Of a DNA stretch of 6,041 nt, positions 1 to 5,345 are shown one piece after another. Both the position numbers and the translations under genes were made by a program. The stretch spans positions 1-6,041 of the forward strand of contig CAJXTM010000270.1 of assembly GCA_913061385.1 (NCBI GenBank), written 5' to 3'. The DNA comes from an uncultured Rhodopirellula sp. (lineage in GTDB: Bacteria; Planctomycetota; Planctomycetia; Pirellulales; Pirellulaceae). Numbering within the stretch: the stretch's first letter is position 1; the number at the start of each line of letters is the position of its first letter. A model generated the notes under the pieces. The model worked only from the letters and a program-made list of their open reading frames with translations, was not told the DNA's origin and searched no databases.

Positions 1-73
1 GGTTAGCCGAGATGGGGTGCTTGCTTTCTGTTGGCTCGGATTTCTCGCTGCTCATTTCGTTGTTCGACGTCAT
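1..73 (-). CDS. Partial 5' end of the gene after the sugar-binding lipoprotein; probable ABC transporter ATPase or permease
   Basis: Only the first 24 codons are present, beginning with ATG at 73-71 and running off the window at base 1. The visible N-terminus is hydrophilic and rich in Ser, Glu, Asn and Lys (begins MTSNNEMSSEKSEPTESK), with no signal peptide or membrane segment yet. It starts 12 nt after the stop of the binding-protein gene on the same strand, so the two are almost certainly co-transcribed. A weak Shine-Dalgarno-like AGG lies 11 nt before the ATG. In operons for sugar-type ABC importers the next gene is normally the double-domain ATPase or the RbsC-like permease, and a charged N-terminal tail would fit either. 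That assignment rests on position alone; no domain is visible. Confidence 0.55.
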   Translation of the reverse strand, partial: MTSNNEMSSEKSEPTESKHPISAN

Positions 74-85
74 GATCGAACGTAC

Positions 86-1069
86 CTATTCCAGAATCGA
101 AGGTTTGAGCAGCCGCAACGATTCCTCTTCGTTCATGTTTTCTGGTGTGGCCACATATTCGCCCGTCGAAATGAATGGTTCGGCAGTTTTACCATTGATT
201 GAGTCCACTATCGTCTTGACGGCCTGGTAACCCATCTGCACCGGGTCTTGAATGACGATTCCACTACAGGAACCATCGCTAAGTGCCTCTGTCAGAGCAT
301 CGCTCGGATCAAACGCGATCAGTTTGACCTTTTTGTTCAGGCCAGCATTTCGCAAAGACTCAAGGGTCCCGTTGGCATTGGGTTCGCAGACTGCGAAAAT
401 TCCGGCCAGATCATTACCGTAAGTTTGCAGCAGTTGATCTACCTTTTCTTTGGATGAAGTGGTGTTGTCCCCGCCGCGTTGGTCGGACGAAACTACTTTG
501 ATTTTCGGATAATCTTTCAGGCCGTCAAGGAATCCCTCTTCTCGTTGCTCAGTGCTTTCACTGCCCGCAATATAACGCAGCAAGATGACATTGCCTTTTT
601 CGCCAATGGCTGTGGCCATTTGCTTGGCTGCCATTTTCCCACCTTTGTAGTTGTCGGTTGCGACGTAACTGACGATTTCTGGACCTTTATCGAGTCCGCT
701 GTCAAAGATCACCACGGGGATGCCTTCGCCAATTGATTCTTCCACTGCATCGACGAGACCACCTTTCTGGTTCGGGGCTAGAACGATCCCGTCGACCTGC
801 ATGGTGATCATGTTCTTGACCACTTCGATTTGGCTACCGGTATCGCTTTCGACAACAGGCCCGCGCCAGATGATTTCAACGTCACCGATCTCCGTTGCGG
901 CTTTCTGAGCGCCGAAATGAACGGACTTCCAAAACTCGTGGCTGGTTCCCTTGGGGATCACTGCAATCCGCAGGGATGTGGTTGGGTCAGCTGAGGGGCC
1001 GCATCCAACCATTGGTGCAAGTAAAACCAGACCGAGGAAAAAAGCATTTGCCTGCAGGAATCGATACAC
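86..1069 (-). CDS. Sugar-type ABC transporter substrate-binding lipoprotein (RbsB-like, periplasmic-binding protein family 4)
   Basis: A 327-residue solute-binding protein expected to capture a small sugar-like ligand in the periplasm and deliver it to an inner-membrane ABC importer. Residues 1-22 form a lipoprotein signal with the lipobox M20-V-G-C23. The mature part follows the ribose-binding-protein plan: first strand RIAVIPKG (34-41), HEFWKSVHFGA (44-54), DGIVLAPN (93-100), PVVIFDS (118-124), ATDNYKGGKMAA (137-148), REEGFLDGL (176-184), FAVCEPNANG (225-234), IAFDPSD (251-257) and IQDPVQMGYQAV (273-284). D123, D254 and Q274 sit where ribose-binding protein has sugar-contacting residues, but the equivalent of its N190 appears to be Cys228, so the ligand cannot be named. 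The start is GTG at 1069: a GGAG motif (1079-1082) lies 9 nt upstream and an ATG further upstream is stopped at once. Length is normal for the family. The next gene follows 12 nt downstream. Confidence 0.92.
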   Translation of the reverse strand: MYRFLQANAFFLGLVLLAPMVGCGPSADPTTSLRIAVIPKGTSHEFWKSVHFGAQKAATEIGDVEIIWRGPVVESDTGSQIEVVKNMITMQVDGIVLAPNQKGGLVDAVEESIGEGIPVVIFDSGLDKGPEIVSYVATDNYKGGKMAAKQMATAIGEKGNVILLRYIAGSESTEQREEGFLDGLKDYPKIKVVSSDQRGGDNTTSSKEKVDQLLQTYGNDLAGIFAVCEPNANGTLESLRNAGLNKKVKLIAFDPSDALTEALSDGSCSGIVIQDPVQMGYQAVKTIVDSINGKTAEPFISTGEYVATPENMNEEESLRLLKPSILE

Positions 1070-1341
1070 CGGGCGTTACTCCATCAAAGAAATGTGGGAA
1101 TTCTACGTTAACAGTGTAGCTATTTGCTGGCGTGAGGGGGTCACTTTGGTTCATTTCAGGATTGAAAATCGTACGTTTGTAGAGCCGTAAAATCAGCCTA
1201 AACGGCTGCAATCAACATTTATGGCCTGACCGGCAAAGCGGTCGCGATTTTGTGTAAGAAGACGCGAGAGCAATGCAGTTTTGACTTTCATCTCGTGAAT
1301 GAATGTCAACGGAACTCTGCCAGGGGTTAGTTGGGCTGGAT
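1070..1341. other. Intergenic spacer before the ABC operon; likely promoter region plus two small hairpins
   Basis: This 272-bp gap separates the aminotransferase stop from the binding-protein start, both on the minus strand, and I see no gene in it. It should hold the end of the hydrolase-aminotransferase transcript and the promoter of the ABC operon. Two short inverted repeats are visible: AGCCGT/ACGGCT at 1183-1188 and 1202-1207, and GACCG/CGGTC at 1228-1232 and 1239-1243 with a 6-nt loop. Neither is followed by a T-run on either strand, so they are poor intrinsic terminators. An imperfect palindrome CTACGTTAACAGTGTAG (1093-1109) lies just ahead of the binding-protein start and could be an operator, but that is speculative. 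No convincing -35/-10 pair was found. Confidence 0.5.
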
Positions 1342-2244
1342 CTAAGAGTTCTTAGTGTCCAGATGAGACCTGAATTGATTTTGCAAGCTCTGGTACATCG
1401 GTTGGGCTTTGCCGTTGCCAATGGCGGTTCCATTGACTCGGTTTGCGAACCAGAGACCTCCGTCGGTTCCCATCAACAATACCTCATCGGCGGTCATTAA
1501 ATCATCTGTGGATATTGGAGAGTTCGCCCAGTCGATTTGAAGCTCTTGGGCTAATTGTTCGACAAATGATTGAGTGATGCCGCGCAATACTCGGTTTCGT
1601 GGCGGCGATAAAATCTTATCGGCGTTGACAATGGCGATGTTTGAGATGCTTGTTTCGGTGATTGTGCCATCATCATCGAGTAGTACTCCTGATGCTGTGG
1701 CGTCTTTCTTTTGAGCTGCCTGGTCTGCGAGATGGTAGTGAAGTCGTGATCGGACTTTGATAGTTCTCGGCCAACACAGTGGAGATGGTTGTTGGATTCT
1801 AGTAATCACGAGGGGTTGTCCGGAATCCTGCCGCTGCTGGATTCTTTCAAGGTTGAGTCGATTGATATGCATCCCAAAGGTGGCTGATCCTGACTCCGCT
1901 GTCCCGGTGCTCGCGAACATCGTGATTCCGAGTTCGCCTTCCGAATCGAGCAGAGATTGGTTTCTGGATAGCAGTTCACGAAGCAATGCGGCGATTTCGG
2001 GCAACGCAGGCAAACCTACGATCCCCATTTCCGAAGTGCTGTGTTGCCAGCGATGCAAATGATCCTCAACCGCGAACATCACCTGACCGTAAGTTCGCAG
2101 TCGTTCAACGGCGGTGGCACCTTGGCGAAATCCCCCGTCTTGGACGCTGATCATCATCTGATTCTGGGGTACCCATTCGCCCCCCAGAAAACCAGTTGGG
2201 ATCGAATCAGCTTTTTTACTGGGCTTCGATGTCGTCGGTGTCAT
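1342..2244 (-). CDS. Class IV PLP-dependent aminotransferase (branched-chain / D-amino-acid aminotransferase / aminodeoxychorismate lyase fold)
   Basis: A 300-residue fold-type IV PLP enzyme, expected to be cytoplasmic (no signal peptide). Family landmarks appear in order: the N-terminal strand FLGGEWVPQNQMMISVQDGGF (19-39, compare the usual NGEFVP...VSVDDRGF), ERLRTYG (47-53), H62 and R65 in the DHLHRW segment, the Schiff-base lysine K163 in RTIKVRSRLHYHLAD, the signature GVLLDDDGTITETSISNIAI (186-205) containing E197 and N202, the phosphate-binding RVLRGITQ (218-225), and ADEVLLMGTDGG (252-263). The usual GDGVFE loop reads RQGATAVE, and the region after MGT departs from common members, so neither the branched-chain, D-alanine nor PabC activity can be chosen from sequence. 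ATG at 2244 overlaps the upstream hydrolase gene by 29 bp with no clear Shine-Dalgarno, which suggests translational coupling; a start a few codons later is possible. Confidence 0.88.
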   Translation of the reverse strand: MTPTTSKPSKKADSIPTGFLGGEWVPQNQMMISVQDGGFRQGATAVERLRTYGQVMFAVEDHLHRWQHSTSEMGIVGLPALPEIAALLRELLSRNQSLLDSEGELGITMFASTGTAESGSATFGMHINRLNLERIQQRQDSGQPLVITRIQQPSPLCWPRTIKVRSRLHYHLADQAAQKKDATASGVLLDDDGTITETSISNIAIVNADKILSPPRNRVLRGITQSFVEQLAQELQIDWANSPISTDDLMTADEVLLMGTDGGLWFANRVNGTAIGNGKAQPMYQSLQNQFRSHLDTKNS

Positions 2245-3340
2245 TAATCAAATCGGCCATGATATTGGCTGCGTGACGGGACTTGGTGTAGTAGTCCAGT
2301 TCGTCGTGACGCAGACCGATGTAAGAGGAGTAGTCGCGGGCAACAACAGGAAGTTCTGTACCGTCCGCACGTGGTGCGAATGAGCGTGGCCCTGTGTAAC
2401 CAAGTGCTAATCGACCGCGAACTTTGTTGATCAACCAGTACCGTTTCAGGACTGCATCGCGTCGATTGTACAGCAGTGCCAGGCGATCCAGATTTTTGGT
2501 TGCCAGTGCATGGTAACCATTTTCGGACAGACAGTAACTGTCGATGGCGGGCGCAACCAGTCCCACGTCCACGGTCGCACCGGTCGTAGTTGGCCCTGGC
2601 AAAAGACGCCCTCCCAGCTCTCCTCCGGCCAATGAATGCAGTGCCCCGGTGATGACTCGACTGCCAAAACTAAAGCCAATCATTTTGGTTGATTCGGCTT
2701 GCTTAAGCTGTTTTCGAAGTAGCCATGCAAGGTACAGGCCTTGTGCATCCGTTCGCGATGCCTTGCGGCGGGCATCATGGAGCAGCGTGCCCTGCTTGGT
2801 ACTGGGCCAACTCCAAATCACCCAATCCATCGGACGCTTTTCATCGCAGCGAGTGATGTTTCGGTAGACTGAAAAGCTACGAGAAATCACTTTGTTTGAT
2901 GCCATCCGATTTCCATGCACATAAACCACCACCTGACGTTCCGGCGTCAGTGCATCGAGATACTCTTCCAGTGTCGAGGGAGATGACTTGCCTCGGCAGT
3001 CCAGGCGTTGAATACGCAGTTCCGGTGAGTCGAGGTTAACGTTGCAAGTGGAACTTGTGAGCGAACGCGTGCTGATCATCCAGAATCGGTCGGCTACGTC
3101 AGGAATCTTCGCCAGACTGATCTGTTCGCGAGCTGACCTGATCGCGGCGTCAGTGCCGCTTTCTGTCAGTGAGGGCTGCGGATCCGTCAGCAGCGAACTA
3201 ATCTCATTTTGTGACAGTGTATGCGGCGCTGGCCATGGAAGAGGCTCTTCCGCAGGCGTTTGGCGAGACATGCAAAGGGAAACCAACGCAGCAGCGAATG
3301 CGGCGGCAGGTTGTTTTCGATTGTGGTGGGAATGCTTCAT
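2216..3340 (-). CDS. Exported alpha/beta hydrolase of unknown substrate (DUF900-like)
   Basis: A 374-residue protein with a probable Sec signal: basic MKHSHHNRK followed by an Ala/Leu-rich stretch (about residues 11-24). There is no good lipobox. The alpha/beta hydrolase core is recognisable: VVVYVHGNRM (137-146) as the oxyanion HG strand, the nucleophile elbow GFSFGS with Ser224 (G-x-S-x-G), LALLYNRRDAVLK with candidate acid Asp295, and YIGLRHDELDYY with candidate His345. Such proteins resemble the DUF900 esterase-like family; the substrate is unknown. The ATG at 3340 is preferred because it places the signal peptide at the N-terminus. The frame is open to an ATG at 3430, but the extra 30 residues would bury the signal. 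Neither start has a good Shine-Dalgarno. The 3' end overlaps the aminotransferase gene by 29 bp, so the two probably form one transcript. The gene is divergent from the small lipoprotein gene. Confidence 0.82.
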   Translation of the reverse strand: MKHSHHNRKQPAAAFAAALVSLCMSRQTPAEEPLPWPAPHTLSQNEISSLLTDPQPSLTESGTDAAIRSAREQISLAKIPDVADRFWMISTRSLTSSTCNVNLDSPELRIQRLDCRGKSSPSTLEEYLDALTPERQVVVYVHGNRMASNKVISRSFSVYRNITRCDEKRPMDWVIWSWPSTKQGTLLHDARRKASRTDAQGLYLAWLLRKQLKQAESTKMIGFSFGSRVITGALHSLAGGELGGRLLPGPTTTGATVDVGLVAPAIDSYCLSENGYHALATKNLDRLALLYNRRDAVLKRYWLINKVRGRLALGYTGPRSFAPRADGTELPVVARDYSSYIGLRHDELDYYTKSRHAANIMADLINDTDDIEAQ

Positions 3341-3388
3341 GGGGAACAACACGTCAGCGATTCTTGGTGGAAGTTCTCTCGGGTCACC

Positions 3389-3414
3389 ACATTGTTGCAG
3401 AAAAAAAACAATGT
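3389..3414. repeat. Perfect 8-bp inverted repeat around an A8 tract
   Basis: ACATTGTT (3389-3396) and AACAATGT (3407-3414) are exact reverse complements separated by 10 nt, GCAG plus six A residues of an eight-A run. The element lies in the divergent spacer, 49 nt upstream of the hydrolase start. It could be a dyad operator controlling one or both divergent genes, or a hairpin in the hydrolase 5' leader. The A/T tract lies in the loop rather than after the stem, so it is not a standard intrinsic terminator in either direction. Confidence 0.5.
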
Positions 3415-3450
3415 TGCGTTTGCACATCATTGTCTGTGGCCTAATTTTTA

Positions 3451-3472
3451 GTGGTCTCGTGTTTGAGACTAC
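3451..3472 (+). repeat. Hairpin in the probable 5' leader of the small lipoprotein gene
   Basis: GTGGTCTC (3451-3458) pairs with GAGACTAC (3465-3472) across a 6-nt loop GTGTTT, giving an 8-bp stem with a single G-T wobble. It ends 35 nt before the lipoprotein ATG and leaves the ribosome binding site unpaired. It may stabilise or regulate the mRNA, or be a DNA-level operator. No T-run follows, so it is not a terminator. Confidence 0.5.
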
Positions 3473-3495
3473 CGAATACGCTCGCTATGCATATG

Positions 3496-3500
3496 AAGGA
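3496..3500 (+). promoter_or_regulatory. Strong Shine-Dalgarno of the small lipoprotein gene
   Basis: AAGGA sits 7 nt before the ATG at 3508 within the purine-rich GAAGGAAGA (3495-3503). It is the clearest ribosome binding site in the window and decides the start: the upstream in-frame candidate at 3451 has no such site and would put 19 residues ahead of the lipoprotein signal. Confidence 0.8.
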
Positions 3501-3507
3501 AGATAAC

Positions 3508-3951
3508 ATGAACACTCGCATTTGCTCGGTCATCGCGATTATGACGCTTGTGACCTTTAGTTCCGGATGCACTGGAATCAAGAATTTTCTGTTTGGTCGT
3601 GGTGCCCGATGCGGACTCTGCAGTGGTGGCTCAGTGGCGCCTCAGTTTGGCAATGCCATGCAGGCCCCCAACCCGTCTGGCCCTTATCAGCAATCTGCTG
3701 GTGGATGCAATGGCCAAGTTTATTCGGCACAGCCCTGTAATGGTTGCGGGGCAACAGCACCAAATAATTGCGGCTGCGGGAATTACGGCGTTGCCGATCC
3801 TTACCAGTCTGGTCAGATGATTCCTCAAAATGGTCAAATGATGGGGGGCGCAGGCGGCCCAATGCAAACCGACAGCTTCAACGCACGTAAGTTTGATGCT
3901 GACGGCAGCAGAATTCTGTGGGAAGAGTCCCCTGCCAGCAACTCGCTGTAA
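3508..3951 (+). CDS. Small Gly/Cys-rich lipoprotein of unknown function
   Basis: A 147-residue protein I do not recognise as a named family. Residues 1-20 are a lipoprotein signal peptide (MNTRICSVIAIMTLVTFSSG) with Cys21 as the likely lipidated residue in SSGC. The mature chain is low-complexity, rich in Gly, Gln, Asn, Pro and Met, and has eight cysteines including Cys21: C35-x-x-C38 (ARCGLC), C67, C77-x-x-C80 (PCNGC) and C88-x-C90 (NCGCG). The short C-terminal part (about 122-147, FNARKFDADGSRILWEE) is more ordinary and charged. The cysteine spacing would allow disulfides or metal binding, but no known motif is complete. Start choice rests on the Shine-Dalgarno 7 nt upstream and on the signal peptide. 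The gene appears monocistronic, with its own divergent promoter region and an intrinsic terminator about 70 nt downstream. Similar small Cys/Gly-rich exported proteins are common in planctomycetes (general impression, not checked). Confidence 0.8.
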   Translation: MNTRICSVIAIMTLVTFSSGCTGIKNFLFGRGARCGLCSGGSVAPQFGNAMQAPNPSGPYQQSAGGCNGQVYSAQPCNGCGATAPNNCGCGNYGVADPYQSGQMIPQNGQMMGGAGGPMQTDSFNARKFDADGSRILWEESPASNSL

Positions 3952-3991
3952 ACCACCGCGGATTCACTACTACTGTTAGACCTGTTCAGGG

Positions 3992-4008
3992 CCAGTTAGC
4001 TAAACTGG
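3992..4008. repeat. Short hairpin downstream of the lipoprotein gene
   Basis: CCAGTT (3992-3997) and AACTGG (4003-4008) form a perfect 6-bp stem around the 5-nt loop AGCTA. It is the first of three consecutive inverted repeats in the spacer after the lipoprotein stop. It has no T-run and is likely part of the 3' untranslated region. Confidence 0.45.
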
Positions 4009-4012
4009 TGTT

Positions 4013-4030
4013 ACCGTAGCGAGCGACGGT
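4013..4030. repeat. Imperfect palindrome ACCGTAGCGAGCGACGGT, possible dispersed intergenic element
   Basis: ACCGT (4013-4017) pairs with ACGGT (4026-4030), and inner GC (4019-4020) pairs with GC (4023-4024) around GA, leaving one A-G mismatch. Its right arm is shared with the left arm of the terminator stem, so the two structures are mutually exclusive. I associate GTAGCG...CGACGG palindromes with planctomycete intergenic DNA, which would make this a REP-like dispersed element. That comes from memory and is not testable within this window, where only one copy is seen. Confidence 0.4.
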
Positions 4031-4083
4031 CGGAGTAAAGGTTGCCTCGAGCGATGCTTTACCCCGACCGTTCGGTTTTTATT
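4024..4083 (+). terminator. Rho-independent terminator of the small lipoprotein gene
   Basis: The left arm CGACGGTCGGAGTAAAG (4024-4040) pairs with the right arm CTTTACCCCGACCGTTCG (4057-4074). This gives a 16-bp stem with one bulged T (4071) and one A-C mismatch, closed by a 16-nt loop. The run TTTTTATTT (4076-4084) follows on the plus strand. No T-run flanks the other side, so it acts only on plus-strand transcription. It ends about 25 nt before the transglutaminase ATG, so that gene needs a promoter within or just after this element, or depends on read-through. Confidence 0.82.
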
Positions 4084-4107
4084 TCACCCCGTGTGTTGGT
4101 GTCGGAT

Positions 4108-5124
4108 ATGAATGTTCGGATGATTAGCTTGAGTTCCAACCGTTTTCTGAATCGTCGCCATGCTCTGTCCTGTGGTCTGGCAACACTGGGCATGTACTCG
4201 TTGCCGCACGCAATGGCTCAGGATCAGGCTGGTGAAAAATCAGAGGAGTCTGGCGACACTCGACTCAGTTACGAAACACCACAAGTGCAGAACTGGCGAA
4301 TTGGTCTGGTGCTTAAAACACCTGTGACATGCACTGATGTTTTCGCCACATTCCCTGTTCCGATGAATTGGCCCGAGCAAAAGGTCACGGTCACGGGGCG
4401 AACCATTGATCCGCAAGTGACAGCGTGGGATACCCGTGAGCTTGGTGGCGGAGTGAAGCAGGTGATGTTGAAAATGGCTCGTGTGCCGGCGGGTTCAACC
4501 GTCGAGATGACATTCAATATCGCCATTGAACGATCTCGAATTTTGGGGCCAACTAAGACGGATGATCTTGTTGTTCCGGCAAAGATAGGACGTGACCTGC
4601 GGTTTTTCCTTTCCAGTAGTCCCTATATCGATAGCAGCAATGCACGTATCAAGGCGGCATGGCGAGGACTTTCGGAAGAAGAGGTCCCCAACGCTTGGGC
4701 TCGTGTTGAGCAGATTTACGATTTCGTCCGCGACAAGGTCAAGTATGTCGAGGGTGATTTGATGAACGCATCGCAGGCGCTGCGAGAGGGACGCGGTGAC
4801 TGCGAGGAAATGACGAGCCTGTTCGTCGCCCTGTGCAGAAACGCAAAAATTCCCGCTCGGATGGTTTGGATTCCCGAGCATTGTTATCCCGAGTTTTATC
4901 TTGAGGATGCTTCGGGCAAAGGGCATTGGTTCCCCTGTCAGGCTGCTGGAACACGCCAGTTCGGTCGGATGGATGAATACCGCCCCGTGTTGCAAAAGGG
5001 AGATCGCTTTAAGGTTCCTGAAAAGCGAACACCAACACGGTATGTGAGCGAGTTCTTCAAGTGTGACAAGAAAGGCAAGAGTAACCCGGACCCGAATTTC
5101 ATTCGCGAGCTTATTGACGTTTGA
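4108..5124 (+). CDS. Exported transglutaminase-like (papain-fold) domain protein
   Basis: A 338-residue protein. The N-terminus has a twin-arginine-like signal, NRFLNRRHALSCGLATLG with Arg16-Arg17, a weakly hydrophobic core and an AMA-Q cleavage site after Ala37. An N-terminal beta-rich region (about 50-170) precedes a helix (197-216) and the transglutaminase-like core: REGRGDCEEMTSLFVALC with candidate nucleophile Cys232, followed by RNAKIPARMVW and HCYPEFYLED with candidate His258. The family normally completes the triad with Asp in a W-x-x-D-like strand; here the strand reads GHWFPCQAAG with Cys277 at that place, so catalysis may use another acid or be altered. Such proteins may be proteases, peptide-processing or cross-linking enzymes; the substrate is unknown. 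ATG at 4108 is chosen to place the signal at the start. ATG 4120 is possible, and the open frame back to a TTG at 4042 would begin inside the terminator loop. Transcribed alone, convergent with the protease gene. Confidence 0.85.
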   Translation: MNVRMISLSSNRFLNRRHALSCGLATLGMYSLPHAMAQDQAGEKSEESGDTRLSYETPQVQNWRIGLVLKTPVTCTDVFATFPVPMNWPEQKVTVTGRTIDPQVTAWDTRELGGGVKQVMLKMARVPAGSTVEMTFNIAIERSRILGPTKTDDLVVPAKIGRDLRFFLSSSPYIDSSNARIKAAWRGLSEEEVPNAWARVEQIYDFVRDKVKYVEGDLMNASQALREGRGDCEEMTSLFVALCRNAKIPARMVWIPEHCYPEFYLEDASGKGHWFPCQAAGTRQFGRMDEYRPVLQKGDRFKVPEKRTPTRYVSEFFKCDKKGKSNPDPNFIRELIDV

Positions 5125-5145
5125 TCTAGCAAGTCCTCCGATCCA

Positions 5146-5206
5146 ACGCCGTCAGCAGACAGGACGCCGTCAGCAGACAGGACGCCGTCGGCAGACAGGA
5201 CGCCGT
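5146..5206. repeat. 18-bp tandem repeat, about 3.4 copies
   Basis: The unit ACGCCGTCAGCAGACAGG occurs at 5146-5163, 5164-5181 and 5182-5199 (the last with one A-to-G change, GTCGGCAG), followed by a partial copy ACGCCGT at 5200-5206. It begins 21 nt after the transglutaminase stop in the convergent spacer. Near-perfect identity implies recent copying by slippage or recombination, so copy number may vary between strains. In the minus-strand frame it would encode repeated LSADGV, but no credible gene covers it. Confidence 0.93.
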
Positions 5207-5280
5207 GACCAAAAGTGGCTGGTGAGCGGTCAGGCTGGATCACCGTGTCGATCGAACCACTACTTCACACTCAACGTTCA

Positions 5281-5311
5281 GAAAATCGCGATTAGGACGA
5301 TTCAAAGTCGC
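5281..5311 (-). terminator. Candidate weak terminator of the protease gene
   Basis: On the minus strand, GCGACT (5311-5306) pairs with AATCGC (5293-5288) around a 12-nt loop, a 6-bp stem with one G-T wobble, followed by GATTTTC. It lies about 35 nt after the protease stop at 5346. The stem and the four-T run are both short, so termination here is only plausible. No better terminator was found in the 221-bp convergent spacer 5125-5345. Confidence 0.35.
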
Positions 5312-5345
5312 ACAGGATCGTGTTGATGGTGACGTTGCACCGAGC

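Larger units (their letters stand above)
3341..3507. promoter_or_regulatory. Divergent promoter region between the hydrolase (minus) and the small lipoprotein (plus)
   Basis: These 167 bp separate two divergently transcribed genes and must contain promoters for both. On the plus strand a loose sigma-70-like pair can be drawn: TTGCAC at 3420-3425 and TAATTT at 3442-3447, with a 16-bp spacer. The matches are weak, so this is only a candidate. Two inverted repeats (3389-3414 and 3451-3472) occupy the region. No clear promoter was found for the minus strand. Confidence 0.5.

Noticed and set aside
1228..1243. GACCG/CGGTC hairpin as terminator of the hydrolase-aminotransferase unit
   Set aside because: The stem is only 5 bp and no T-run follows on the minus strand.
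1342..1355. CTAAGA/TCTTAG palindrome over the aminotransferase stop as a terminator
   Set aside because: AT-rich stem with a 2-nt gap and no T-run after it; probably chance.
1757..2062. Plus-strand open frame of 101 codons
   Set aside because: Antisense shadow of the aminotransferase with no domain or ribosome binding site.
3341..3430. Thirty-residue N-terminal extension of the hydrolase from ATG 3430
   Set aside because: It would bury the signal peptide and read through the A8 inverted repeat; the ATG at 3340 gives a normal exported protein.
3042..3506. Plus-strand open frame of 154 codons
   Set aside because: It runs antisense through the hydrolase N-terminus and the divergent spacer, has no recognisable domain, and overlaps the better-supported genes.
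3451..3507. Earlier start for the small lipoprotein at 3451
   Set aside because: The strong AAGGA site 7 nt before 3508 and the lipoprotein signal beginning there decide for 3508; the earlier start lies in a hairpin stem.
4042..4107. Upstream TTG start for the transglutaminase-like protein
   Set aside because: It would begin in the loop of the terminator hairpin, has no Shine-Dalgarno, and would place 22 residues ahead of a good signal peptide.
4495..4995. Minus-strand open frame of 166 codons
   Set aside because: It lies entirely antisense to the transglutaminase-like core, whose motifs are clear; no domain in the antisense product.
4938..5243. Minus-strand open frame encoding LSADGV repeats
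   Set aside because: It combines antisense of the transglutaminase C-terminus with the tandem repeat; repetition comes from the DNA repeat, and no start signal or homology is visible.
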